Below are positions 23,283 through 31,435 of a stretch of DNA of 41,819 nt, piece after piece. The notes under the pieces were generated by a model. That model was not told the origin of the DNA. It was given only the letters and a program-made list of their open reading frames with translations, and did no database searches. The translations under genes and the position numbers were made by a program. The DNA is taken from contig CAKUYY010000009.1 of assembly GCA_934717555.1 (NCBI GenBank), forward strand, positions 1 through 41,819, in the 5' to 3' direction. The DNA is from an uncultured Clostridium sp. GTDB taxonomy: Bacteria > Bacillota > Clostridia > Oscillospirales > Acutalibacteraceae. How positions within the stretch are numbered: the first letter of the stretch is position 1; every line of letters starts with the position of its first letter.

Positions 23283-25259
23283 TTATATACGCCGGTGCTG
23301 GATCTCCCCAATATGGCGCTGAAAGGAAAGATAAGTGGCGACAAAATAACAAAGATAAACCAGAAAGAATAAAAAGTATGTGAGTAGTAAGCTTTTCCAT
23401 GCAATGGGGTAAAAAAGCCGTTCATACCCTGGAGGGATCACCATTTGAAAAATAAAGAGATTGGAACACAACGGGACTAAGGCAGGGAGGAAGAAGGAAA
23501 TGGCCAGCTGCTGAAAAACCAGCTGGTTGCGCTGACTTTCCCGGACTCCCAACCGGTTTAACAAGGAAAAACGGTATTGTTGGGAAGAGACCCCGCTGGT
23601 TTGCTGTAAAGACAACACAGTGGCGCAGATGAGCAACAGGACAATGCCCAAATAAAAAGCGGCAAAGGAGATAGAGAGATATCCTACAATAGCGCTGTTA
23701 TCCCCGGAACGGATTTCCAGGTTGACTGAATTCTCCCCCAGGATGGATATTCCATCCTGGGAAACATAGGGATATTGGTACAACTGTTGTGCAAGATCTT
23801 TGGAAGGAGAAGATGTGGTATTGACCGCGAGACAGGAAGACCAGCCTGTTAAACGGGAACACACATCATCTGGTAAAACTAGGAGGAGTCCAATGCCGTT
23901 GCCGCCATATTCCTGCCCGATTCCTTCCTCATAAATCCCTTGGCGCTGTAATGAAGTGCCAGCGATGGTGACAGGGACTTGGATATTCCGCAAAACGGAA
24001 CTGTATTCCGGAAACTGCGTATGGATCAAATAGGATTCAGAATCTAGGGAAACGGGGGACATCCCTACCTGGGTACGAAGCCGGTTATAATCAGATAAGG
24101 AGATACAGCGGTCATCTGTGATATCGGATAGAAACTGGTGATAATAGCCATCCTCCAAGCTGTCGGTGACGGCGCTCTGCCCGGAATAATAAAGGGGGTA
24201 TTCCGTGGCCTGCTGGATCCCGCAGGATTCCTGGATGGCATGCAGGGCGGGCTGATAATCCACCCGGGGAGCGTCCACGGATAATAGGATATCGAATGGA
24301 CAGAAATAATCTTCCATGACAGGATAAAGAAACCGGCAACCAAAACCAATGATAAAGCAGAAAAGGGAGATCGATAATAACAGCGCTACCGTACCCATCA
24401 GGGCGCCGTTGGTATTTGCCTTGGAAGTGATTTGCCGCAGCAGGAAAAGGCGCGCTTTTTTCCAGCGGATAAAGGGAAGCCTGCACAGGGATTCCAAAAA
24501 GGCCGGGATACCGATGTGGATCCCATAAATCCCTACAATCAGCAGGAGAAGGACAAGCATCAGGGAAAGGCCGGGGTCCAGGCTTTGATAAATTCCCGGG
24601 ATGGCCCAGATCCCCATCAGCAAGCAAAACAGGGAAAAAAGAAACACCAAAAAACGAAGGACGGGGTGCCTAAGGATGGTTTTTTCCCGCCGGATACCCG
24701 TGTACATCAAGTCGTGGATGCTTGTTTTTTTCAACCTCCGGCTGCTTTTGCGCAGAGCTAAGAAATAGGCCAGAAAAAAATAAAGGAAGGTGAGGGAAAG
24801 GGCGGAAAAGGAAAAATCAATGGAAAAGGAATAGGATGTCTCCAAGAGGGAGTTTAGCAGGATAGAGCGGATAATTTGATACAGCAGGCTGCCAAGGGCC
24901 AGCCCGCATAAAAAGCAACAGGCCCCTATCCCGATATTCTCTATGAGGAAGAGCCGGCAGACTTTCTTCTTTCTCATCCCCAGCAAGAGGTAATTGGCAA
25001 ATTCCCGGCTTCTCCGTTCCAGCATAAACCGGGTGGCGTACCGTATCAATCCCATGGTGATAGCGGCCACAACCGAGGAAATCACTAAAAGCAAGGCCGA
25101 GGTGGTCTCAAAATCAATGGATATCTCCTGTAGTTCCCTAGCGGTTATCAGGAGGTCAAAGGCATACACCAACGCGGCGGTTAAGGAAACCGTGATAGCA
25201 TAGGCCCAGTATTCCCGGGCGTTGCGCCGGATGTTGCGCAGGCAAAGTTTAACGTACAT
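23283..25259 (-). CDS. Second Bce-type ABC permease (FtsX-like)
   Basis: A 658-aa permease of the same type as the one at 15983-18004: N-terminal start MYVKLCLRNIRRN versus MFYKLAFKNVSKS, several spans, a large soluble region (about residues 300-520) and a C-terminal group of spans. The start at 25259 is preferred to an upstream frame start at 25346, because GGGAGGAAA lies right before it and the upstream extension belongs to the ATPase gene. It overlaps the ATPase by 11 nt, the same overlap as in the plus-strand module. The two permeases are clearly paralogous but diverged. No small membrane genes are seen after it; the structured intergenic segment follows instead. Confidence 0.9.
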   Translation of the reverse strand: MYVKLCLRNIRRNAREYWAYAITVSLTAALVYAFDLLITARELQEISIDFETTSALLLVISSVVAAITMGLIRYATRFMLERRSREFANYLLLGMRKKKVCRLFLIENIGIGACCFLCGLALGSLLYQIIRSILLNSLLETSYSFSIDFSFSALSLTFLYFFLAYFLALRKSSRRLKKTSIHDLMYTGIRREKTILRHPVLRFLVFLFSLFCLLMGIWAIPGIYQSLDPGLSLMLVLLLLIVGIYGIHIGIPAFLESLCRLPFIRWKKARLFLLRQITSKANTNGALMGTVALLLSISLFCFIIGFGCRFLYPVMEDYFCPFDILLSVDAPRVDYQPALHAIQESCGIQQATEYPLYYSGQSAVTDSLEDGYYHQFLSDITDDRCISLSDYNRLRTQVGMSPVSLDSESYLIHTQFPEYSSVLRNIQVPVTIAGTSLQRQGIYEEGIGQEYGGNGIGLLLVLPDDVCSRLTGWSSCLAVNTTSSPSKDLAQQLYQYPYVSQDGISILGENSVNLEIRSGDNSAIVGYLSISFAAFYLGIVLLLICATVLSLQQTSGVSSQQYRFSLLNRLGVRESQRNQLVFQQLAISFFLPALVPLCSNLFIFQMVIPPGYERLFYPIAWKSLLLTYFLFFLVYLCYFVATYLSFQRHIGEIQHRRI

Positions 25260-26016
25260 CGGAAAAATTTCCTCCCAATAAAGACATGACATCGAGGATC
25301 TCCTGAAAAAATTGACGGCGTGTCTTTTCCCCGCGGATAAGTTCATTAAAAATACGGCCGTCTTTCAAAAAGAGGATACGCCCGCAGTAACTGGCGGAAA
25401 AAGCGTCATGGGTGACCATCAGGAGGGTAGCGCCACATTGCCGGTTAAGCAGCAGGAACTGTTCCAGCAGTATCCGGGCGTTTTTGGAATCCAGCGCCCC
25501 GGTGGGCTCGTCCGCGAGGATAAGCTTTGGCTGCACGGCCAGCGCGCGGGCACAGGCGCACCTTTGCTGCTGGCCGCCGGAGACCTCATAGGGGTATTTA
25601 TCAAGGATACCTTCAATACCAAGCTGGCGGGCGGCGGATAAAACAGACTGCTTGGCTTTTTTCCGGGGGATGTCCCGAATCGTAAGGGCCAGCGCGATAT
25701 TTTCCCCTAATGTAAGGGTATCCAGCAGGTTGTAGTTTTGGAAGATAAACCCCAGGTGCTGCTTGCGGAAATCAGAGCGTTCGTCTTCTGTACACTCTGT
25801 GACCTCCTGCCCGTCTATAATAATATGGCCGGCGCTCACCGAATCAATGGTAGCGATCATATTGAGCAGGGTGGTTTTACCGGAACCGGAAGGGCCCATA
25901 ATTCCCACAAATTCCCCCGGTTCCACCGAAAAGGACACGTCGTCCACTGCCTTGGCAATATGGCCCCGGCCGCCGTAGTACTTTTCTACCCGTTCCAACT
26001 GTAAAATAGGTTCCAT
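25249..26016 (-). CDS. Second Bce-type ABC ATP-binding protein
   Basis: A 255-aa ATPase closely similar to the one at 15223: Walker A GPSGSGKTT, Q-loop FIFQNYNLLDTLTLGENI, signature VSGGQQQR, Walker B LILADEPTGALDSKNA and VTHD. The start is ATG at 26016, because AAAGGAGG (26026-26033) lies 9 nt before it; a GTG at 26025 would overlap the ribosome binding site. Upstream lie a palindrome at 26034-26047 and a near-match to the BceR consensus (26086-26099). It forms a two-gene operon with the permease and shares its divergent upstream region with the FAD oxidoreductase gene. Confidence 0.92.
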   Translation of the reverse strand: MEPILQLERVEKYYGGRGHIAKAVDDVSFSVEPGEFVGIMGPSGSGKTTLLNMIATIDSVSAGHIIIDGQEVTECTEDERSDFRKQHLGFIFQNYNLLDTLTLGENIALALTIRDIPRKKAKQSVLSAARQLGIEGILDKYPYEVSGGQQQRCACARALAVQPKLILADEPTGALDSKNARILLEQFLLLNRQCGATLLMVTHDAFSASYCGRILFLKDGRIFNELIRGEKTRRQFFQEILDVMSLLGGNFSDVR

Positions 26017-26033
26017 GGGTTTCACCTCCTTTG

Positions 26034-26099
26034 TTATTGTACAATAAGTCGTAAGGAAAAGATACGAAGTTTTTCCTGGAAATTCTTACAGTTTTGAAA
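26034..26099. promoter_or_regulatory. Candidate regulatory sites upstream of second Bce module
   Basis: TTATTGTACAATAA (26034-26047) is a perfect 14-bp palindrome directly before the ribosome binding site of the ATPase gene, and could be an operator or an RNA hairpin. Further out, TTACA-GTTT-TGAAA (26086-26099) differs from the BceR consensus TNACA-N4-TGTAA at one position. No convincing -35/-10 pair was found on the minus strand. Confidence 0.4.
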
Positions 26100-26195
26100 G
26101 AAAAGAAAAATAGGCGCGATTAAAAAAACATTGGTATATTTCTCCAGACAAAGGACAAGAATACTAACATTGAGATGGAAAGGCGTGGTACTTTT

Positions 26196-27428
26196 ATGAT
26201 ATCAGAAGAAACCAGAAGATTTCCCCTTTGGACGTCCATAAACCGGGTCCCCGCCGTGTATCCGTGGATGTATCAGGATGAAAGCTGCGAAGTATGCGTA
26301 GTGGGAGGAGGGATCACCGGGGCCCTGTGCGCCCTGCAGTTTGCCAAAGCCGGCATGGATACCGTATTATTGGCGGGCGGCCCGATTGGATATGGTGGGA
26401 CATGCCAGTCCGCCGGGATTGTCCAGGCGGATCCGGAAATCGGGATGAGGGGACTATCCCGCCAGATCGGGGTAGATCAGGCGGTGGAGGTATACCGTCA
26501 ATGTTCCCAAGCCATGCAGGAACTGGAAAGCATTGCTTGCGGGGGGCCGTATGACTGCGGGTTTACCCGGAGGAATTCCCTGTATTTTGCGGATATGGAA
26601 GAGCGGACAGAGGACATTCATGAAGAATATCTCCTGAAAAAACACAACGGTTTTTCCGTGGAGCTGATCCATCCGGACCAGGCCAGGGATCAATATTCCT
26701 TTGATATGGAAGAGGGCCTCCTATGCTATGAAAATGCCGCTACCGTAGACCCCTACCTGCTCACCCATAACGTCATTACAGCGGCGGAAAAAGCTGGAGC
26801 CCGGATTTATGAGAATACCACAGTGGAAGATATTTCACAGGAAAATGGAAAACGTTCGTTGCTCACTTCCGTGAGCCATACGGTAAAGGCGGATACCGTT
26901 GTGCTGGCCATAGGGCTGGACAGCTGTGATTTCTTAAAAGGCGTTGGCAGCAAACGTACTTGTTTTTCTGTGGCTACAGAACAGATAGAAACGCTGTCCG
27001 GATGGGAGGACGGCTGCATCATCCACCATGTAGGACGCCCGGAAATCACCTATTCCCTCACCGCCCAGGGACGGATGATAGCTTCCGGGCTGGATACCGG
27101 GCTGATTGACCGCAACCGGAGGATGGCCGGGCTGTTCCCGCTGGAACTGCTGGCAGAAAAAAAGTTTGCCCATTTGCAGGAAGAGATTGTCGGGATGTTT
27201 CCCGGGATCCGGGAGACACAGGTGGAATACGCCTATACGTCGGATTACCTTCAAACAGAAGACGGACTTCCGGTCATCGGGACACAGGAACAGTATCCGG
27301 GATGTTATTTCGCCCTCTGCCCTTCACAGAATGGCATTTTATTTTCCCAGGTGGCGGCAAACCTTCTGGTTCAAATGCACAGGGGAGAGGAATCTGAAAT
27401 AGCTGGGGTATACCGTCCAGAACGGTAA
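26196..27428 (+). CDS. FAD-dependent oxidoreductase (DAO family)
   Basis: A 410-aa flavoprotein of the D-amino acid oxidase/glycine oxidase superfamily. The dinucleotide-binding motif VVGGGITGALCALQFAKAG is near residues 37-55, SAGIVQADPEIG follows where the isoalloxazine-contact motif lies, and the C-terminal DGLPVIGTQEQYPGCYFALC closes the FAD site. Length matches single-domain members. Substrate cannot be inferred; no partner such as a Rieske domain is present. Start at 26196 (GGAAAGG 11 nt upstream) is favoured over 26175, which has no ribosome binding site, but this is not certain. It diverges from the second Bce module; a hairpin terminator follows. Confidence 0.82.
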   Translation: MISEETRRFPLWTSINRVPAVYPWMYQDESCEVCVVGGGITGALCALQFAKAGMDTVLLAGGPIGYGGTCQSAGIVQADPEIGMRGLSRQIGVDQAVEVYRQCSQAMQELESIACGGPYDCGFTRRNSLYFADMEERTEDIHEEYLLKKHNGFSVELIHPDQARDQYSFDMEEGLLCYENAATVDPYLLTHNVITAAEKAGARIYENTTVEDISQENGKRSLLTSVSHTVKADTVVLAIGLDSCDFLKGVGSKRTCFSVATEQIETLSGWEDGCIIHHVGRPEITYSLTAQGRMIASGLDTGLIDRNRRMAGLFPLELLAEKKFAHLQEEIVGMFPGIRETQVEYAYTSDYLQTEDGLPVIGTQEQYPGCYFALCPSQNGILFSQVAANLLVQMHRGEESEIAGVYRPER

Positions 27429-27464
27429 TGATTTTTTTAAAACTTTATAAAATTTTCAATGGAT

Positions 27465-27508
27465 AAAAGATCTTGCTATCTGCTGTCAAGCAGGGGCGGG
27501 ATCTTTTT
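27465..27508 (+). terminator. Terminator after FAD oxidoreductase
   Basis: AAAAGATCTTGC pairs with GGCGGGATCTTTT (G-T pairs included), with CTGC/GCAG inside and T5 at the end. Confidence 0.75.
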
Positions 27509-27700
27509 CCTTTGTGGAAATACTTGTTTTTCCCCTCGTGTAGCCTCAAATGCGAGGCCTCTTTCAAAGCATAAAAAGACAGGATAGGGAATAGAAGTCC
27601 AGAAGGAAAAGGAATGAGGCGGATAAATTTTATAAAACAAAAGAAATCTTATCCTATTTGTGTTAAAATAGAAAACAACAACCATTTACGGAGGTGCCGT

Positions 27701-29509
27701 ATGAAAACTTTTAAAGTGGGAATCCTCTTCCTTTTCTGCGTTGCGGTGCTTTTTCTGTGTCCCTCTTGCGGAAATAACCAGAAGGTTTCCATAGATACTT
27801 TACTTACTTTGGATTCCTCTGGGGCGGGCAGCCGCGCTATGACCTGCCGCTTTTCCGGTACTGGTCCGGATTCGGAGACCGCTACCCAGCTGGATGGGAT
27901 AATCTCTCAATACTGCCCTTCTATGCTTACTTACAGCAAAGTAGAAGAGGAAGGGGGATTGTCCTATCAATTCCAATTGGAATTTTCCTCTTATCAGGAC
28001 TATGTGGGAAAAATTACCAAATTGTTGGGGAGGCAGCCCGTTATTATTTTCTCTTTCCCCGATAATATTTTTACTACCGGTACCCGTATCTCAGAGGATT
28101 TTGAAAGCGGGGACCTGTTCAGTTGGCTTTACGCATCTATTTCTTTGGAAGAATTACAGGGAACGCTTTCCCCGCGGTTTTCCGGAGGTTCCGCCGCCGT
28201 GTGCATCGATGGGAGGACGCAGACTACCGGCACGCAGATTTCCCTCAACCGTACCAAAGGGTATCCCCTGGATGCTATTTTTGTGGATACCGTCAATCGA
28301 GGCGACGGCACCTTTGACCGTACCATTGTTTTTCGGATCCCCCTCACGACCGTACACGATCTGGGGAACGATCTGGAACCCTATATGAATGCCCGTACGG
28401 ACCCGCTGGCCACCAGCGCCCAGTGGACGGATTACCTTTCTGGCCGGGAATATACCGTGTCTTTCCAGGGCCTTTCTCTGGAAGAAATCTCCCGGTGTAC
28501 CAATCTATTGCTCAATTCCCGGTTCAGCGGAACAATTTCCTGTGAGGAACACTCGGACCATTCCACCCCGTTTGTGGATGGGTCGCTCTTTACCGAAACC
28601 ATTGACCTTTCCAGTTATACCGGCAATCAGGGGAAAAGCATCCCCCTGTATTATACTTACTCGTCCCAGTCTTCCCGTACTTTAGCAGGGGGCGAGATTT
28701 ATAAACAAGGCGCCTGGGATGCCACAGGGGAGGTGTCCTCCGGCATATTCCAGTACCAGGGGCGCGCGCCTTTGATCAATCTCCGGATTTCCGAGCAATT
28801 GGAACACCAGGCATTGGGGACCGTATTTACGCTTTCCTGCCTGGGTGACGGACGGTTCCAGCGGGATATCGATTTTGTATTTGATTCCCAGGATATCGCC
28901 GGCGTCTCATATGCTGTGGAATATTTACGTTCCAAAGAAAGCGGAGCGGATATTGAGCAGACAACTTCTGACGAAGGGCTTGTCTGCCATGTGTCGGTAC
29001 AGGGAACGGCCGAAGAAATTTCCCGCCAGATGGGTATATTGTTTGGCGAACAGAATGTAATGAAATATTCCCAGCAGGGCGGTTCTGTAGAAGTACATCA
29101 TAATACCCGCCTTACGGATACCATACATATGGAGTATTTGTTTACAGGGATTAACCGGGATATCCCCATTACTTATAAGATCCAGACCAACGGAAAAGAG
29201 CAGCTTTATGACGTCCAATATACCAGTGAAACCTATTCTTCTTCTGTTTCTTTATCCGAGGACCAGGACGGCGCCGTCCAATTCTCGCTGGACAGCGGGG
29301 ATACCGTGATCGAGTATAATGGATATACCTCTAATAATCTGGGGATTTTTCTGGTGTTTTTCGCGATCATTTGTGTCATTGCAGGGGTGATTATCCTGAT
29401 ATTCCTGATCCACAGGAGAGGCGGCGGTTCTTCCGGCAAACAAGAAAATTCCTCCCTGGAATTTTATGATCCGGATGAACCCATAGAAGATATTTTGGCG
29501 GAAATTTAA
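27701..29509 (+). CDS. Membrane-anchored extracytoplasmic protein, function unknown
   Basis: A 602-aa protein with a signal sequence (MKTFKVGILFLFCVAVLFL) that ends in the lipobox-like LCPSC, a long secreted region, and near the C-terminus a second span (about residues 541-563, GIFLVFFAIICVIAGVIILI) followed by RR and a short acidic tail. The outside part contains repeated beta-rich units that open with a similar pattern, for example GAGSRAMTCRFSG, GTFDRTIVFRIP and GDGRFQRDIDFVF, suggesting three or more copies of one domain of roughly 140-170 residues. This resembles LppM-like (DUF3153) modules only loosely. Start at 27701 is chosen because GGAGGTG precedes it. Function unknown; a cell-surface role is inferred. 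Confidence 0.75.
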   Translation: MKTFKVGILFLFCVAVLFLCPSCGNNQKVSIDTLLTLDSSGAGSRAMTCRFSGTGPDSETATQLDGIISQYCPSMLTYSKVEEEGGLSYQFQLEFSSYQDYVGKITKLLGRQPVIIFSFPDNIFTTGTRISEDFESGDLFSWLYASISLEELQGTLSPRFSGGSAAVCIDGRTQTTGTQISLNRTKGYPLDAIFVDTVNRGDGTFDRTIVFRIPLTTVHDLGNDLEPYMNARTDPLATSAQWTDYLSGREYTVSFQGLSLEEISRCTNLLLNSRFSGTISCEEHSDHSTPFVDGSLFTETIDLSSYTGNQGKSIPLYYTYSSQSSRTLAGGEIYKQGAWDATGEVSSGIFQYQGRAPLINLRISEQLEHQALGTVFTLSCLGDGRFQRDIDFVFDSQDIAGVSYAVEYLRSKESGADIEQTTSDEGLVCHVSVQGTAEEISRQMGILFGEQNVMKYSQQGGSVEVHHNTRLTDTIHMEYLFTGINRDIPITYKIQTNGKEQLYDVQYTSETYSSSVSLSEDQDGAVQFSLDSGDTVIEYNGYTSNNLGIFLVFFAIICVIAGVIILIFLIHRRGGGSSGKQENSSLEFYDPDEPIEDILAEI

Positions 29510-29558
29510 TAGGATGCACACAGTTTATTTTTAATCATGGTGGAAACGAGGCATTTTT

Positions 29559-30203
29559 ATGACCCATTTTTGTATTTTTGATTTGGACGGTACTTTGGTA
29601 AATTCCCTAGAGGATTTGGCCGCCGCTACCAACGACGCGCTAAGGCGGCAGGGCTTCCCGACACATCCCATGGAGGCGTACCGCCATTTTGTAGGGGACG
29701 GCATCCTTATGTTGCTGCGGCGTGCGGCGCCGGAAGGCGTTAGCCCCCAGACATTGGAACAGCTGCATCAAGGGTTTGATGCGTATTACGCCTCCCATTG
29801 CTTTGACCATACCCAGCCCTATCCGGGATGCAGGCAGATGCTGGAATACCTTTCCCAAAAAGGGGTTTCCTGCGCGGTCCTCTCCAATAAACCGGATGAA
29901 TTCGTGGGGACCATCGTAAAAAAGCTTTATCCTGGTTTTGCGTTTTCCTCCATCTTTGGAAAACGTCCCGGGTACGAGAAGAAGCCCGATCCCGCCGCCC
30001 TCAATGAAATGATCCGTCAGCAGGGCGTACCCAAAGAAGGATGCCTGTACATTGGGGACAGCGATGTGGATGTGTATACCGCCCACAATGCCGGTATCCG
30101 TTGCTGCGGGGCCCTGTGGGGATTCCGAGGATACGAGGAGCTGGCATGGGCCGGTGCCGATTTCCTCGCCGCTGCCCCTATGGATATCTGCCGCTATCTA
30201 TAA
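29559..30203 (+). CDS. HAD hydrolase, phosphoglycolate-phosphatase-like
   Basis: A 214-aa HAD-superfamily phosphatase. Motif I FDLDGTLVNS (Asp8, Asp10), motif II LSNKPD, motif III lysine in EKKPDP, and motif IV YIGDSDVDVYTA are all clear. The cap domain is the helical subclass I type, as in Gph/PgpB phosphoglycolate phosphatases and pyrophosphatase PpaX. The exact substrate is uncertain. It starts 50 nt after the unknown lipoprotein gene with only a weak GAAACGAGG ribosome binding site, and may share its transcript. A strong terminator follows. Confidence 0.9.
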   Translation: MTHFCIFDLDGTLVNSLEDLAAATNDALRRQGFPTHPMEAYRHFVGDGILMLLRRAAPEGVSPQTLEQLHQGFDAYYASHCFDHTQPYPGCRQMLEYLSQKGVSCAVLSNKPDEFVGTIVKKLYPGFAFSSIFGKRPGYEKKPDPAALNEMIRQQGVPKEGCLYIGDSDVDVYTAHNAGIRCCGALWGFRGYEELAWAGADFLAAAPMDICRYL

Positions 30204-30230
30204 ATACGTATCCTTAAAAGCTGATATGGC

Positions 30231-30293
30231 CGTCAAAAGGCAGCACCCTTGGAAATTTCAATTTTTCCAGGAGTGCCGCCTTTTGACGTTTTA
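30231..30293 (+). terminator. Terminator after HAD hydrolase
   Basis: CGTCAAAAGGC…GCAC…TGGAAA pairs with TTTCCA…GTGC…GCCTTTTGACG, nearly 20 bp with small mismatches, then a T-run. Confidence 0.85.
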
Positions 30294-30463
30294 TTCTGAT
30301 TGGCAATCTTTTCGTGACCTTAGTTTTGTAAATCTTTTCTGTATTTTTCAAAAAGAGAACCTTTTTCCAAAATTAGAATACAATAACAGTAGGATTTTCT
30401 TTTTGTACCCCTTCACGGGAATACCACCCGGTTATTCTGAACTGATCGATAAGGAGACAGGTT

Positions 30464-31075
30464 ATGAAACGCTATCATCATTTCTTTTGGAACAAAACTT
30501 TTCCGGAAGGTCTTCCTCCTGAATTTCTGCATCCTATCCCGCCAGGGGAATATGGATTTCCTGTCCCCTTCCATGATAATCCGTCAGATGCTTTCCATGT
30601 CCCCAGTTCCACGGCTTCCCCAACGGGCTTATACCCAGATTTTACTTCAACATCCCCCATGGAAAACTCTTTCCTTTTGGCTTCCCGGGAGAGCGCTCTT
30701 CCTTTCGCAGATTGCGCTCCGATTCCTTTTTCTGGCCATACTCTCCATCGTGGCGGCGCGATTTCCCACACACCAGGGGAATACATGTTTCTCCTAAAGG
30801 AACCGGGAATTTATAAAATTTTCTATTCGGTCAGCGTCTCCAATGCGGACGGCAGTTTTCCAAAAACAGCAAGAGCCGGCTTGTGTCGTTCCGGGAAACC
30901 CATCCCTGAGACTTTCTGTGAACAGACCTTTGTCGCCGCGGAACAGACCTTATGTATCAGTACCGTAACGGCTGTATCTATCACGGATCCCCCTGTCCCT
31001 GTATGGCTGCATAATGAATCTTCCAACGTTTCCTATCACCAGTGCACATTGCTCCTTCATAAAGTATGCAATTAA
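30464..31075 (+). CDS. BclA C-terminal-like (TNF/C1q-type) protein
   Basis: A 203-aa protein. The C-terminal ~110 residues (from about 95) show the beta-rich pattern of the exosporium BclA C-terminal/TNF-C1q fold: FLLKEPGIYKIFYSVSVSNA, then CRSGKPIP, STVTAVSI and VWLHNES near the end. The N-terminal half is Pro/Ser/Phe-rich and lacks the Gly-X-Y collagen repeats of true BclA. No signal peptide. AAGGAG lies 8 nt before the start. Related clostridial proteins are found on spore surfaces, so a spore-coat role is a guess. Upstream, AACC (30358-30361), 15 nt, AATACAATA (30377-30385) is one base off a SigK-like pattern, which would suit a late mother-cell gene but is weak evidence. Confidence 0.55.
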   Translation: MKRYHHFFWNKTFPEGLPPEFLHPIPPGEYGFPVPFHDNPSDAFHVPSSTASPTGLYPDFTSTSPMENSFLLASRESALPFADCAPIPFSGHTLHRGGAISHTPGEYMFLLKEPGIYKIFYSVSVSNADGSFPKTARAGLCRSGKPIPETFCEQTFVAAEQTLCISTVTAVSITDPPVPVWLHNESSNVSYHQCTLLLHKVCN

Positions 31076-31305
31076 CCGGTACATATTCAAGATAGGAGCT
31101 TGATACTTTTTACAGAATCATTTTTTGTGCAGAGGAAAAGTGATCTTTCCCCATGACATTTTCCAATAGGTTCTATTGGGAGATGTCTTTTTGTTTTTCC
31201 GCAACATGATTGCCAAAAGAGGGGCTGTTTTGTTAGTAAGAAATCCTTGTAGAAGAGAATATGAAAGATTCCAACTGAGAAATTGCAAAAAATTAAAAAA
31301 AACAG

Positions 31306-31334
31306 TTGATTTCTATAGAAATATGGCATATAAT
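31306..31334 (+). promoter_or_regulatory. Strong promoter of gdhA
   Basis: -35 TTGATT (31306-31311), exact 17-bp spacer, -10 TATAAT (31329-31334). The 231 nt between the preceding gene and this promoter hold no gene; the 66-codon frame over it is not credible. Confidence 0.8.
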
Positions 31335-31348
31335 AAAGACATTAAAGA

Positions 31349-31390
31349 CAAGGGCGTCACTTTAGCGAGTAGGTAGAGTGGCGCCCTTTT
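31349..31390 (+). promoter_or_regulatory. Attenuator-like hairpin in gdhA leader
   Basis: AAGGGCG-CACT (31350-31361) pairs with AGTG-CGCCCTT (31377-31388) with one mismatch and ends in TTTTC. It lies about 10 nt after the predicted transcription start and 45 nt before the gdhA start codon. No second promoter is seen between the hairpin and the gene, so this looks like transcription attenuation, or a 5' stabilising hairpin. I do not recognise a known riboswitch in it. Confidence 0.6.
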
Positions 31391-31435
31391 CTAATAAACT
31401 TAATAAAATTTTTTAATGAAGGAGTGTCATGAATT

